Positions 54,800 through 64,000 of a stretch of 64,000 bases of DNA are shown here, piece after piece. A program made the position numbers and the translations under genes. Source of the stretch: Pezicula radicicola (lineage: Eukaryota; Ascomycota; Leotiomycetes; Helotiales; Dermateaceae); NCBI GenBank assembly GCA_003008705.1, contig PDUO01000026.1:496001-560000 (forward strand), in the 5' to 3' direction. Position 1 is the stretch's first letter; each line of letters opens with the position of its first letter. The notes under the pieces are model-generated. The model ran no database searches. It worked only from the letters and a program-made list of their open reading frames with translations, and was not told the DNA's origin.

Positions 54800-56791
54800 T
54801 TATGGTGCTTCATTTGCACTCTCGTCGTTCGTGTTGGTCTGCTTTTCCTCATCTCCTTTTTCCTCTTCATTCTTGGTCTCTTCATCCTTTGCATCTTCCC
54901 CCTTTGGTGCGTCATTTGCACTCTCTACTTCTTTCTCCTTGGGCTTTTCCTCCGACCCATCCTTAGGCTCATCCTCCTTAGACTCGTCCGCTTTGGACTC
55001 TTGCCCCTTCATCTCAACCTCCTCTAAACTCTCATCATCCTTAGCCGCTTCAACAACAGCTTCTTCCTCACACACCATCACCTTCTCACCCACCTCATCT
55101 CCGTCCCCACCACCACCACCACCACACCTCTCCTTCTCCTTCTTCCTCTCCCTCCTCTCCCTCTCCCTAACCCCCCTCCTCTTCCCAGCCCCAATAAACT
55201 CTCTCCAAGTATGCGGTGGTTGCTTCCCCCACTGTCCAGCAATAATCCAATCTCTAAACCCCATAGTTTTATCCAACCTCTGTTTTCCTACCTCAATACT
55301 TCTTTTAGTTTCTTGACCTTTCCCTTCTTTCCGAGTTCGATCAAAGATATCGAAGAATGTATCGAATGTATGACCGGGAGTTTTGGCTCCGCCTCTGAGG
55401 CGAAGGGTTTTGTATTCTTGGTTTTCTGCTGCTTTTCCTTTCGTGTTGTTTGTATTGTTATTTGTTTGGGGTTGAGGTTGAGTTCTGAAAGGGTTGTTAT
55501 ATTGGGACGAGGAATCCGTTTTTTCTAAGTACCGGTTTGTAGGCATGCTTTCTAATGTAGGTCGGAATCCGAAATCTAAACTTGTTGCTGAGCTATCGAG
55601 AGCTGGATATGGTGTAGGTATTGGATACGCATCTTCCATAAAAACAGACGGATCATGAAAATCGTAAGTAGACTCCGAGAGCGAAATTGCTGATTGTGAA
55701 GATTGTTGTGTCAAATTATCGTCGAATCCAGAATCTTTGCATGAAGGTAATAATCGAATTTCAGGTGCAGATACCGATCTTCCTCGAAATGGTGCTAGTG
55801 ATTCATTGATACATGGATTCGAATCTCTCCAGAGATCTTGAGAAATAGTCGAATATCTCTGTTGAGGAATAATCATTTCCGGGTTCTCAGAGATATATCC
55901 TTCATCATGCTTTCCTTTGTTATGTATATCCCGAATGAAATATTCAGAACTTTCATACCATATTTCATCCTCGGTATTGTCTATACTTATACGCTCTAAT
56001 CCTAACTCTTGTATTTCGCGTAACAGTTGTGTGTTTTCCATAGAAGAAGGTAGTGTGAATAATGAATCACTCATATCTCCAATATTATCGCGAGAGTTCC
56101 GCTGATACGGAATAGGAATCGAGTTTAGAAGAGGATATTCTGGTTCCGGAAGAGATAATTCACTAATATCCTGGTCCAAACCCAAAGTCGGTGATAAAAC
56201 GGGACTTTCTTCTACTGTGACTCTGATCCAATCTTCATCGGTACGGGTACTGATATATGCTTTATCCTTGACTTCGGTTCCGATATTTCCATCCTGTTGG
56301 TTTGGGGAACAAGATGATGATGGGTTGTACCATCTTTGATTCAGAAGTCGTTCTGGGAGAAAAAATGAGGTGATGGTGTTGCGGTGGTTTTGTTGGTTTG
56401 ATTCGCTGGTAATACCGGAGGTGTCGGGTTGTATTTCTATGAATCCTGTATCTATTTCCTCCCTTTGACTTTGTGCCAAGCATGCGAATTCGAGGTTTTG
56501 AAGAGCATGAGGAGTGTTGTACGTTGAAGAAGATGACGGTGGTAATCCCTTGTTCCCCTGATCTCCATCGGACCAACGGTATAAAATTCCATAATCTGGA
56601 TTATATCTATCGCGACAGGGAGATAATATGGATGTTGGGCAAGCACAATATTTGTTGGTAATACCTCTCCCTTCATACTTCTGCCCCTGACTTGGCCAGT
56701 CAGAAAATACTTCTGGTGTTTCCTCCCCCGATAATTGCTCATAATCCACTGGTGCCCTACCGCAGAACTTTGCAAAGTTTATTAACCCCAT
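54800..56791 (-). CDS. Long disordered acidic protein, unknown; ends at internal TAA
   Basis: An intronless 663-residue frame starting MGLINFAKFCGR. The N-terminal 480 residues are low in hydrophobics, with Tyr/Ser/Pro-rich stretches (SSQYNNPFRTQPQPQ) and a block LRLRGGAKTPGHTFDTFFDIFD. A basic segment (KRRGVRERERRERKKEKER) and a Gly run precede a strongly acidic Glu/Lys repeat tail. The tail is cut by TAA (54802-54800), after ANEAP. An aligned upstream repeat has ANDAPKGEDAKDEE, so the stop replaces what appears to be a Lys codon. The frame continues open beyond it (see next entry, total 1,053 codons). No known domain is recognised. The codon context TAA-GAC is not a known efficient readthrough context. 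An in-frame TGA at 56816 separates it from an upstream ORF in the same frame. Confidence 0.7.
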   Translation of the reverse strand: MGLINFAKFCGRAPVDYEQLSGEETPEVFSDWPSQGQKYEGRGITNKYCACPTSILSPCRDRYNPDYGILYRWSDGDQGNKGLPPSSSSTYNTPHALQNLEFACLAQSQREEIDTGFIEIQPDTSGITSESNQQNHRNTITSFFLPERLLNQRWYNPSSSCSPNQQDGNIGTEVKDKAYISTRTDEDWIRVTVEESPVLSPTLGLDQDISELSLPEPEYPLLNSIPIPYQRNSRDNIGDMSDSLFTLPSSMENTQLLREIQELGLERISIDNTEDEIWYESSEYFIRDIHNKGKHDEGYISENPEMIIPQQRYSTISQDLWRDSNPCINESLAPFRGRSVSAPEIRLLPSCKDSGFDDNLTQQSSQSAISLSESTYDFHDPSVFMEDAYPIPTPYPALDSSATSLDFGFRPTLESMPTNRYLEKTDSSSQYNNPFRTQPQPQTNNNTNNTKGKAAENQEYKTLRLRGGAKTPGHTFDTFFDIFDRTRKEGKGQETKRSIEVGKQRLDKTMGFRDWIIAGQWGKQPPHTWREFIGAGKRRGVRERERRERKKEKERCGGGGGGDGDEVGEKVMVCEEEAVVEAAKDDESLEEVEMKGQESKADESKEDEPKDGSEEKPKEKEVESANDAPKGEDAKDEETKNEEEKGDEEKQTNTNDESANEAP

Positions 56792-56815
56792 TTTGACACT
56801 TATACCACGTGAACT

Positions 56816-57121
56816 TCAAGGTGCTTCTGGGTGTCCTTGTAATGTGGAAGGGAACACGTCGACGCCTGTGGCGAGGACTTTGGCTTCTTGCTGTTGGTGT
56901 TGTTTTGGGTGTAGGGCCTGCTTCAGGCGTTGTTTGAGTTTATTACTGTTGTCTGTCTTTCTTTGCTCTGAAGTCGAAGCAGTAGTTTGTGATGTTGAAG
57001 AGGTTGGTTGACATGTGCTAGGTGTTGATGGAAATGAGGCCTGATCACGAGATTTCCAGGTGAGCTTTTTGCTAGTTGAAGTAGTGATTGTGATGCTCCT
57101 ATCCTCGGTCTGAGATGGCAT
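56816..57121 (-). CDS. Hypothetical 101-codon ORF, same frame as acidic gene
   Basis: Starts at ATG 57121 (MPSQTEDRSITITTSTSKK) and ends in TGA at 56816. The peptide is hydrophilic, Ser/Thr/Gln/Lys-rich (KLKQRLKQALHPKQHQQQ). It lies 24 nt upstream of, and in the same frame as, the acidic gene's ATG. It may be a 5' exon whose end is removed by an intron I cannot fix, an upstream ORF in the leader, or a separate small gene. A 90-nt candidate intron starting GTGTTC and ending GCAAAG would join the two frames, but its donor is weak. Confidence 0.35.
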   Translation of the reverse strand: MPSQTEDRSITITTSTSKKLTWKSRDQASFPSTPSTCQPTSSTSQTTASTSEQRKTDNSNKLKQRLKQALHPKQHQQQEAKVLATGVDVFPSTLQGHPEAP

Positions 57122-58087
57122 ATGGTGACGGTGATATGATTTTGAGTTCTTGAAGGCTATGGTTGTGGTAATGTGGTTGCTGGTTGGAAGGTGAAGACGT
57201 GCAGAGTATACCTTAAGAGGAAAACATTTTAGAAGTTGACTGAGATGTCAAAGAGGTGATGCAGCTTGAAAGAAGTATGAAGGACAGGAACATGACGTAT
57301 GAAATTCTTTACAATATATACAGAGGTTGCTAAACTAGGGCTATGGGTTTGATTCACGAAATTACTGACAATAAATAGTCCTGATGCCGACAATTGTTCT
57401 GTCTCTGGTGAATCATTGTTGCGTCGAACGGTTTCAACTTCATGGTTGTTTGCTCTGGAGTCCCCGAATAATCACCCTCTGAAGTTTATGTTCACGAATG
57501 CTCATTGTGAGCCATAGCAAGGAAGCAAACTTGTGCTCTGAACTGCCCATTGTACCATAGACTTGATTTTGCCAGCATTCACAGCTGCTTGGCCATGTCT
57601 TGAAAAAGTGCTTTGAACAACCCACTGTCATCATAGTGTCTCAATTTATCAATATTTAAATGTTCGCTTGGCTATGTCTTGATCATGGAACACAAATAAA
57701 TTGGTAGGAGCAGGATGGTTGCACACTTGTGCTTTACTGCTCTTGCCACACTAGAATTTTGGAATCTTCCTAATATTGCATCTTACAGTATGAAATCGAC
57801 AATATGTTAGGTGTTAGTGCCTGGGAAATAGCTGGTCTGTATAAGTATATAAATTTGAAGCAATGCGACTTCAAAGTTTGAGGTCGCTTATGGTTTAGAG
57901 TACACAATACACAGATTGTCTCTGAACAATTTAGCCGTGTGTTCAACCACTAAGTATATTCCAAAAAGTTTGAAATAATGAGTGTCCAACGTCGGATCTG
58001 ATTTTGCTGATAAAAGAAGATTAACGCACCTTGGGATTTCTCTTATGCCCGGAATCTCAACTGAGCACTACAAAGGCAACAAACATT
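57122..58087. other. Intergenic between acidic-repeat gene and ferroportin
   Basis: About 970 bp, AT-rich, holding the promoter of the upstream minus-strand unit and the 3' flank of the ferroportin gene. Short frames have no domain. Confidence 0.5.
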
Positions 58088-60001
58088 CTACCTCTTCCCC
58101 CCACATCGACCTTTTCCGAACCGTTCCCAATGTACGAGATGGCCTCTAACGCCCCTGACCCATGCCGTGTAAGCAATCGTACTTGTAGCCACAGCTCCAA
58201 AACCCATTAATGCCAACAGCCAAAATTGCTCCGGCTTGGGAAACGCAATCGCCATAACTAACTGCGCCAACTCAAATATAGACACAAAACTATATTCTAC
58301 GCCTGTGAAGGACGATCGGTTTTGAGAAGCGACGAGTGTCTGGGTTAGTTGTTGAGTTGTTAGGTCAAAGATCCAGAGACCAAGACGTGAGAGGGAGAGG
58401 AAGGAGAATAGTGTTAGAGCCAGCATTACTTGGGAGGGGTTGGGGCCTAAGAAACGTGAGAGAATGGGAAGCGCTGGAGGTGTGCTGGTTGTGCCAGGGG
58501 AGAGAGACCAGAGGGCGAAAACTACAGGGACCTGGAAGCTTTGTCAGACTCCATCAGAGAGACAGGAAAGACGAACATACGAGGTTGAACAACTGCCAAC
58601 TGAGGCCCCAGAGACCCAATCTCTCTAGTCCGGTCTCAGTACTGCCCCCTTGCAGTTGAGGCTCTTGCTCAAGCAAGCCAGCTTCCTCATTATTGTCTTC
58701 TGATTCGAAGCGACCATGCGTATGAGCTTTCCCAAGATACTGAACTCCAACCGGAGTCACAACTGTGCTGCTAATTTCTACAATACTCCCAACTGCTCTG
58801 GCAATGGTGATGATTTGAAGCGAAAATCCAGCCTAAATCCTGTCAGGTCTGCCTCCGACAAGCAGAACTGGGGTTGACTTACGCTAAGCAAGAAAGTAAC
58901 AAACACGCCCCCGTAAGATAACGCCGAGAGATGCAGTAGCGAAAGCGACATACTCGGAATCCACACCTTAGTCGAAAAATAATTCCTAAAATCCTGCACA
59001 TATTTCTTCAAACCCTGTCTCATTCTTTGAATTACGGTCTGTCCATCCGGAACAGCCGCATGGTCACGAATTATCACAGGCTTCGGAGCCCTCAAACTTG
59101 CATTCCCAAGCCAGACCCTTTTAGCACAAAAGTATTCGAGGCCCCAACTCACTGCACTCATACCGCCAACAACAATAGCCCCGGTGCTAGAACCAGTGTA
59201 AGAGATAACGAAGGAGATGAGAATTGGAGCTACAAGCTTGCAGACAAGATCGATTCTCCGCATAATTGCATTCAGGTGCGTGAGGTCATAAGCCTCACCA
59301 TCAGGTGCTCTAAGAGCAGGAACCCAGTCTCGTTCCATAGAAATCATGTTTGCCTTTCCACTTAGTCCCTCGACTATACCAAGCACGAGGATAGCTATGA
59401 ATTGAAGAGCCTTGGTGATGACTGCATCGGAGTTCTGTGGAAGGAGCATGATACACCAGAAACTCGAGGCTAGGATCACAGAAGCTCGATTGAGTGAAAT
59501 TGTACGGACGAGGGTCTTGAAGCGATTGGGAGCTTTATCTATGGCTCGGCCAACAGTTGAGGACAAGCATATTGATGAGAGATTTCGTATGATGCCTCTA
59601 TGGAGAGAAATGTTAGCGACATCACGTGGTACATGAATATTGGGGCCAAATAGTGTTAAAGGTCAAGGGTCAAGGAAGAAGCTTACCTTATAGCTATAGC
59701 AACGAGAGTTTCTGGATATGCCGCAGCAGTAAATACGATCTAGTCTCAGTTAGAATGCTGAATCTCATCTCTGTGAGTTTAGTCCTTGGGATAAGGGAAG
59801 ACTTACTGCAGCAAATTCGTAGGTTCGAATGTTCCAGGTAGAGAGGAAATGACTTGTGTAAAGGTTTAAAGCCTGTGATCGGCTCATGCCCTGGCCTAGC
59901 TCAAGCTGCGGCTCTTGTATATCTTCATTGTTGTTCTCTTCAAGAAGAGGCTCACTGGATATTGAGGCTGGGGAGGCGGTGCGGCATTCTGGTGCTGCCA
60001 T
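58088..60001 (-). CDS. Ferroportin-family metal exporter (SLC40)
   Basis: A 552-residue multi-pass membrane protein of the ferroportin/IREG family. Exons: 60001-59807, 59739-59687, 59597-58883, 58832-58581, 58531-58088; introns 67, 89, 50 and 49 nt; the sum closes in frame. Ferroportins export Fe2+ in animals and plants; fungal members are less studied. Landmarks: LNLYTSHFLSTWNIRTYEFAA (first helix), GRAIDKAPNR (loop), GKANMISMERDWVPAL with an acidic-plus-Arg hinge like the ISIEKDWIVV motif, HLNAIMRRIDLVCKLVAP, and SSFTGVEYSFVSIFELAQLVMAI (GVE motif of the C-lobe). A hydrophilic Glu/Gln-rich loop lies in the middle (ESEDNNEEAG). The N-terminal 45 residues are acidic. Confusion with CLN3/battenin was considered and dismissed. 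Localisation to vacuole or plasma membrane is not visible. Confidence 0.88.
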
Positions 60002-60670
60002 TCTGGTAGATGGGATGAACTCTTTGTTATTGTAGGCTACCTTATTGTGTCAAGTTAGAGAACATAGGTATCGAGAACCATGAGACACATGTGAAATCGT
60101 CATAAGGTTTTCGCTGCGATGTTATGATATGGTGGCCGTACAAGAAGGTCGGTGAAAAGTAACCCCACCTTTCATTGGTCGTTGAGGGTTGTCCAACGAA
60201 ATGATCGGTTAATGTCACTCATTATCAACACAAGTAAAAAAACCACATTTCAAGTGAAAAAAAGGGCTTTGATATTCCAAGGCCCTAAAACTAGCATCTC
60301 TGCAAGTAGAATGTGTACCAAGCGATACAAGGTATTGTAAAATTTCCTCCACAAGTCTCATGCTTCATCCCCATGGAAAGGGAAGAGGAACACACCACCA
60401 CAACTGAGAAGGCAACGCTGAATCCGGTAACGCCAATCTGAACCTTCAACCAAACACCCATATATCCAGGTCCGTTAAATCATATACGCCAACCAGTCCG
60501 TCGTCATCCGTCATCTATCATCGACTTCGATCCTGCGGCAGTCCCGTCTCAATCCATCTATCGAAAATGTTTTCCCCAACCATAGACCGAAGCTCGTTCA
60601 TGGTCTCTTTCTATCGCCGACTCAACCGGACTACCACACCCCCTCTACTCTTGCTATACCGAAGCACCAT
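60002..60670. other. Intergenic, ferroportin promoter and 3' flank of small gene
   Basis: About 670 bp. No open frame is supported. Confidence 0.5.
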
Positions 60671-60967
60671 TTATAGAGATCCCATTCTCTCTTCCAAACC
60701 ACCCCAGTAGACAATTGGTCTTGGCTCAAGAATCTCCAATCCCGATCCAAAGGTCTTGCGCTCTTCCTCCATGTCGACCATTGATGGTTGACGGTGCATG
60801 ATACTCTCAATCGTGGCAATGGGTGTGACTGATGAGCCGTTGGAGATGTAGGAGTCGCGGTTGCTGGAGAAGGTCGAGTTGGCCGAGGAGACGGAAGTAG
60901 AGCGGCGGAAGTTGCGAAGAGAAGTAGGGAAGCGGGAGGAGATGGAGTTGAATCTTGAAGAACGCAT
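60671..60967 (-). CDS. Small Ser/Arg-rich protein, unknown
   Basis: An intronless 98-residue frame: MRSSRFNSISSRFPTSLRNF is basic and Ser-rich, then STSVSSANSTFSSNRDS, followed by IATIESIMHRQPSMVDMEEERKTF and a C-terminal aromatic block LEILEPRPIVYWGGLEERMG. Several Arg-x-x-Ser sites could be kinase targets. The ordered pattern (basic Ser-rich head, acidic middle, YWGG tail) and the TATA-like element upstream suggest a real, probably regulated gene. I cannot name a family. Confidence 0.62.
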   Translation of the reverse strand: MRSSRFNSISSRFPTSLRNFRRSTSVSSANSTFSSNRDSYISNGSSVTPIATIESIMHRQPSMVDMEEERKTFGSGLEILEPRPIVYWGGLEERMGSL

Positions 60968-61128
60968 GTTGGCTTGAGGAAGTGAAGTTTGCGTGGAAGT
61001 GAGTAAGTGTGTTCAAGAGGAGAGGGCTCGAGAGTTGATGAGATTTTAATGCGGAGAGGAGGATCGTCGGGAAGAAGCAAACTTGTAGATCGTGAACGAG
61101 ATTCGATCGATTAATGGTCCTGGGGATG

Positions 61129-61138
61129 TATATATAAA
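61129..61138 (-). promoter_or_regulatory. Putative TATA box of the small Ser/Arg-rich gene
   Basis: TATATATAAA (TTTATATATA on the minus strand) about 165 nt before the ATG at 60967. Confidence 0.45.
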
Positions 61139-61951
61139 AGCAAGTGCTTGAAGTGATTGGCAAGGTAGTGAGAGTTGGAGAAGGCACAGCCTCTGGAAAA
61201 CACGACAACTGGTTCAACGAGTGACGAGTCTTTTGCTAGACTGCAGTAATGCGAAGGATCAAAGAATAGAACAAGGAGGACGGATATGTCTTGGAATTAA
61301 CGGTGATCGATGTGGATGATTTATTAAGAACAATCAATCCGAAGTTGCGTGTCCCTAGTACTTAAAGTGTGGAACCTGGGCAGGGCGAAGACAAGCGATC
61401 AAGCGAACCGTCTGTTTTTCGTCTGAAAATAGAAAATAAGGTAGGAAGGAGATCAATCAAGGGGTAAGACGGTCGTGTGTGAGAAGGGGTTAATGGGGAT
61501 GTGGGCGGGGACAATACTGCAATGAGGAATGCAATAATAAGGGAAAAGTGGACAGGAGCTGAGGTTTCGAGGCAAAGCATTTTATTTATCAATGCAAAAT
61601 AGAACAACACCTTACCAGTCCTGCACCATGACATCTTGGGGGGGCGGCCTCAAGGCAGAGCGTGTTACAAAAGTCAGGGAGAAGGGACCAGAGAAGGCAT
61701 GGTCGCGGGAAGTCAACCTGAAGGAGTAGTAAGGTGTGAGCGAGATGTCAAAGTCTAGAAGGTTGGCAGAAAGTCTGTGAGTGACTGAGGAGTAGTTTTG
61801 CGAGTTTATTATTGATGGGAGTATTGATAGCAGTTGAGTAATGAGAATATTAGAAGGTCTAGCCCGGTACGAAAGTTACAGCTACAGTACGAGGTAGTGA
61901 GCACTGTTGGTGTTGAAGAGGCTAAACTTGTTTGGCCTGTTCTCGCTGTTA

Positions 61952-62009
61952 GCCTCCTGTGCTTGTGTTCCTGTGCTCCTGTGCTCCTGTGCTCCTGTGT
62001 TCCTGTGCT
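61952..62009. repeat. CCTGTGCT minisatellite
   Basis: About six imperfect 8-9 bp units of the CTCCTGTG / TTCCTGTG type in tandem. Confidence 0.85.
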
Positions 62010-62177
62010 GGTTGTTAGTTGTTACGTGTGACGTGACGACTGATGCACACTAAGCAATAATTACTCTATACGGGAACCCCTCGTTCGCCAAGCCACTTGG
62101 CCTTAAGCACATCGGCCCCCTTTAAACTCTTCTGGAATTTCCAAAATCAATGCATCCTGATGTCCCACATCCAAAGT

Positions 62178-62178
<1 letters not shown>

Positions 62179-62216
<38 letters not shown>
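62179..62216. repeat. Poly-A homopolymer, 38 nt
   Basis: Thirty-eight A residues in a row after CAAAGTC and before GACAC. The exact length is likely unreliable in sequencing. No retroelement body, target duplication or processed gene was identified on either side. Confidence 0.95.
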
Positions 62217-62218
<2 letters not shown>

Positions 62219-62494
62219 CACACGAGAAAGTCAACAATAAACTACATTATCTATCTGTAAGGTTCAACGCCAATTCACTGCGAGAGTTAATAATCAACAA
62301 GAAGAATTCAATTGTTCTCTTTGCCTTTACTAAACGCCCCTTCTCAAGTCCCCTTAGAAACAAAATAAACCGTTCCCAAGTCAAAGCTCGAGACAACGAT
62401 CCAACTCTCTCGCAAACACACCTCCGAGCATCCTGGTAGTCAACCCGGCGAGCCGGCTACACTGGCCTTAAGATGTAAGGCCTAAGCTAAGTAG

Positions 62495-62523
62495 AGATTC
62501 AAGATTCGAGATTCGAGATTCGA
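62495..62523. repeat. GATTCGA tandem, 4 units
   Basis: Four imperfect 7-bp units (AGATTCA, then AGATTCG three times). Confidence 0.8.
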
Positions 62524-63705
62524 AATGGCAGAGAAACAAGCGGACGTTCTTCATGAACATCAAACAGACGCAGCTCGTCCCACCACCAACCCCTTTCGCT
62601 TCACTTCACCACACTCAAAAACGTGACCTTCCAGTTTCGTACGAGTACAGTGCTGTAAGTGGCCCCAGTGTGGCCCTATACGGAAGTTCCTGTAGTTCCG
62701 TACTTGCTATACTCTGTCCTGCTGCACTCCTGCTTGCCCTTCGCATGCTTGCTTGGATTGAATTTCCGACGACGTTTCACAAGACGAACACCCTTCCGCG
62801 GCATCCACCCCACTTCTTCCCCCTTCAAGCTAGCTATTGATGTTCAGCAGGGATGCGAACATGGATTCAACAACGCTTGCAAGGGGTTGATACATCCAAG
62901 CCTCCAAGGACTGCTTCGTATCGACCTGCGAGAGATGTTTCTTATCTCCTCACATCAACGTGATCAACCAACAAGTCAGTTTCTCATTCTTCTTCGTCTT
63001 CTGAATTCACTTCACCTTGCATTGTTTGCATATCAATATCTCATGCCATCCGGCCTTGATCTCCAGATAGAATCGTGCTCATCCCATATCCAAACCTTCA
63101 TCTTCATCCTTTGCGAAACCGTCGGTCAAGAAGATGTGATCCGGTGGACCAAGGTGTCTTCAGCCTTCAGGAAGCAGGATCCCATAATTCCACTCAGCAT
63201 AAAACGGGATGAGGAGTGCTGTACTCTATTCCCCACGACTGACTTCGTCATAAATCTAGCTATGCATCCTCTAATCTAATGCACAAATGAAAGGATAGTA
63301 TCATATGAATTACAATAATGTGCAATGTCTCTCTTATTTACATATTTGTCCACTGACTTCTGAGGTCGTATAAACCTTGTCTCTAAAGTTGCCCTGGTCT
63401 TCCCCATCCTTATCGTACCATAATAATTGAAACACTGAAACAAAGAAGAAAATGTCATGATGCTATGCTGTCCGTGGTATGCTGCAAAACGCCTCACCTG
63501 CGCCTCCTAACCCATTTATGCGACCCGCATGGTCAGTCTGTCAACCCCGCCTTTTCCTGCTCTGCCTTTCCCTTTTTCCATCGTGATTATCATACACTTC
63601 CAAAAAAAAATGCGCACAGTCCTTGTGTCTCTGTGTGGCATGGGCTCACCACCTCTTTTTTCAAACTCTCTTGAATCTTCGCTTCGCTTCCCTTCATCGT
63701 GACGA

Positions 63706-64000
63706 TCAGTCTCCTCGACTCGGTCGTCTCATGGTGAAACTGCGTCTGATGCTCTCTCCCCACGCCGAATTATCCAAAACTTCAAGCACATTTTCTGCGC
63801 TGACAGCACTTCCACGCCTACTGGTGTTAGCCGAGTTCTGCCCACTATCTCCGCCTTCAAGGCTGAAGCCAGAAGCGGTAGCCCGGTTTGGTGACAATTG
63901 AGGAGATATTCTTCCAGCCGAGCCGGGTGATAATGGCCCTAGGGTGATGGAAGCCTCCGTTCCTCGTCGCTGCCGTCCTGAGGCGCCGTCGAAGCCATAA
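63706..64000 (-). CDS. C-terminal end of a Ser/Arg-rich protein, cut by window edge
   Basis: A minus-strand frame entering from beyond 64000 and ending at the stop at 63706; at least 97 residues are visible. The segment is Ser/Gly/Pro/Arg-rich and disordered (TLGPLSPGSAGRISPQLSPN, then SRRGSAVSAENVLEVLDNSAWGE) and ends RRSFTMRRPSRGD. The DNSAWGESIRRSF block looks like a conserved short motif next to basic phosphorylation-type sites (RRGS, RRPS). The start and main domain are outside the window, so no function can be given. Confidence 0.6.
   Translation of the reverse strand, partial: YGFDGASGRQRRGTEASITLGPLSPGSAGRISPQLSPNRATASGFSLEGGDSGQNSANTSRRGSAVSAENVLEVLDNSAWGESIRRSFTMRRPSRGD

Larger units (their letters stand above)
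60968..63705. other. Long low-complexity intergenic interval
   Basis: About 2.7 kb. It begins with the promoter of the small gene and holds a CCTGTGCT minisatellite (61952-62009), a 38-nt poly-A tract (62179-62216) and a GATTCGA tandem (62495-62523). A + strand frame at 62659-63279 (206 codons) is open but has no domain, and its start is not embedded in a good context. The rest is pyrimidine-rich leader-like sequence. A non-coding RNA cannot be excluded. Confidence 0.45.

Noticed and set aside
58088..60001. First impression of a CLN3/battenin (Btn1) transporter
   Set aside because: The MERDW hinge, the RRIDLVCKLVAP segment and the SSFTGVE C-lobe motif fit ferroportin and not CLN3.
62659..63279. 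206-codon + strand ORF
   Set aside because: No domain, no convincing start context, Leu/Ser/His-rich composition typical of pyrimidine-rich leader sequence read as protein. Could be reconsidered with RNA data.

Overview
This is a nuclear contig of a filamentous ascomycete (Pezizomycotina; the gene content would suit a Leotiomycete such as the Helotiales, but that rank is inference). Evidence: intron-containing genes with short introns of about 48-90 nt, GTAAGT/GTATGT-type donors and CTAAC-like branch sites close to the acceptor; fungal-only families (Zn2Cys6 regulator, HsbA-type cell-wall protein, CBM18 chitin deacetylase, GPI-anchored Ser-rich protein); separate promoters throughout and no operons. 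Exon models below were built by eye from reading frame and splice consensus. Nearly every multi-exon model closes exactly in frame. No rRNA, tRNA or CRISPR array was seen.

Layout. 0-8 kb: a possible spliced micro-ORF, a mitochondrial two-HMG-box protein (-), divergent to the spliceosomal DEAD-box helicase PRP5 (+), then a small myristoylation-type protein (-). 9-20 kb: glycine-cleavage T-protein GCV1 (-), a decayed aldo-keto reductase pseudogene, a mariner-type MITE, a PAP2 lipid phosphatase (+) and a secreted CBM18 chitin deacetylase (-), separated by gene-poor AT-rich stretches. 20-28 kb: an MFS transporter, a GPI-type surface protein and a B-type cyclin with a destruction box, all (-). 28-42 kb: dense housekeeping block: mitochondrial uL2 (RML2), the Golgi Rab-GEF subunit RIC1, THO-complex WD40 protein TEX1, an unknown ORF, a Zn2Cys6 regulator and casein kinase 2 beta (CKB1). 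43-53 kb: HsbA-like secreted protein, V-ATPase subunit H (VMA13), a second MITE copy, an AAAP amino-acid permease and a short-chain dehydrogenase. 53-64 kb: a long acidic, repetitive protein broken by an in-frame stop, a ferroportin-family metal exporter (SLC40), a small conserved-looking protein, a 2.7-kb low-complexity interval with a 38-nt poly-A tract, and the 3' end of a gene running off the window.

The genes do not form one pathway. Most are core housekeeping (splicing, mRNA export, mitochondrial translation and nucleoid, glycine cleavage, vacuolar acidification, cell cycle, CK2 signalling, Golgi traffic), interspersed with surface, cell-wall and transport genes.

Most unusual points: (1) the first CKB1 intron is about 1.2 kb and holds a complete same-strand 251-codon ORF made of degenerate acidic repeats; (2) a 1,053-codon acidic reading frame carries a single internal TAA and then stays open for 389 more codons; (3) two inverted copies of a TA-flanked MITE lie 35 kb apart, with its internal motif echoed in a third place; (4) there are two GC-AG introns and several introns that are a multiple of three long and free of stop codons; (5) a 24-codon spliced micro-ORF may exist near the left end.
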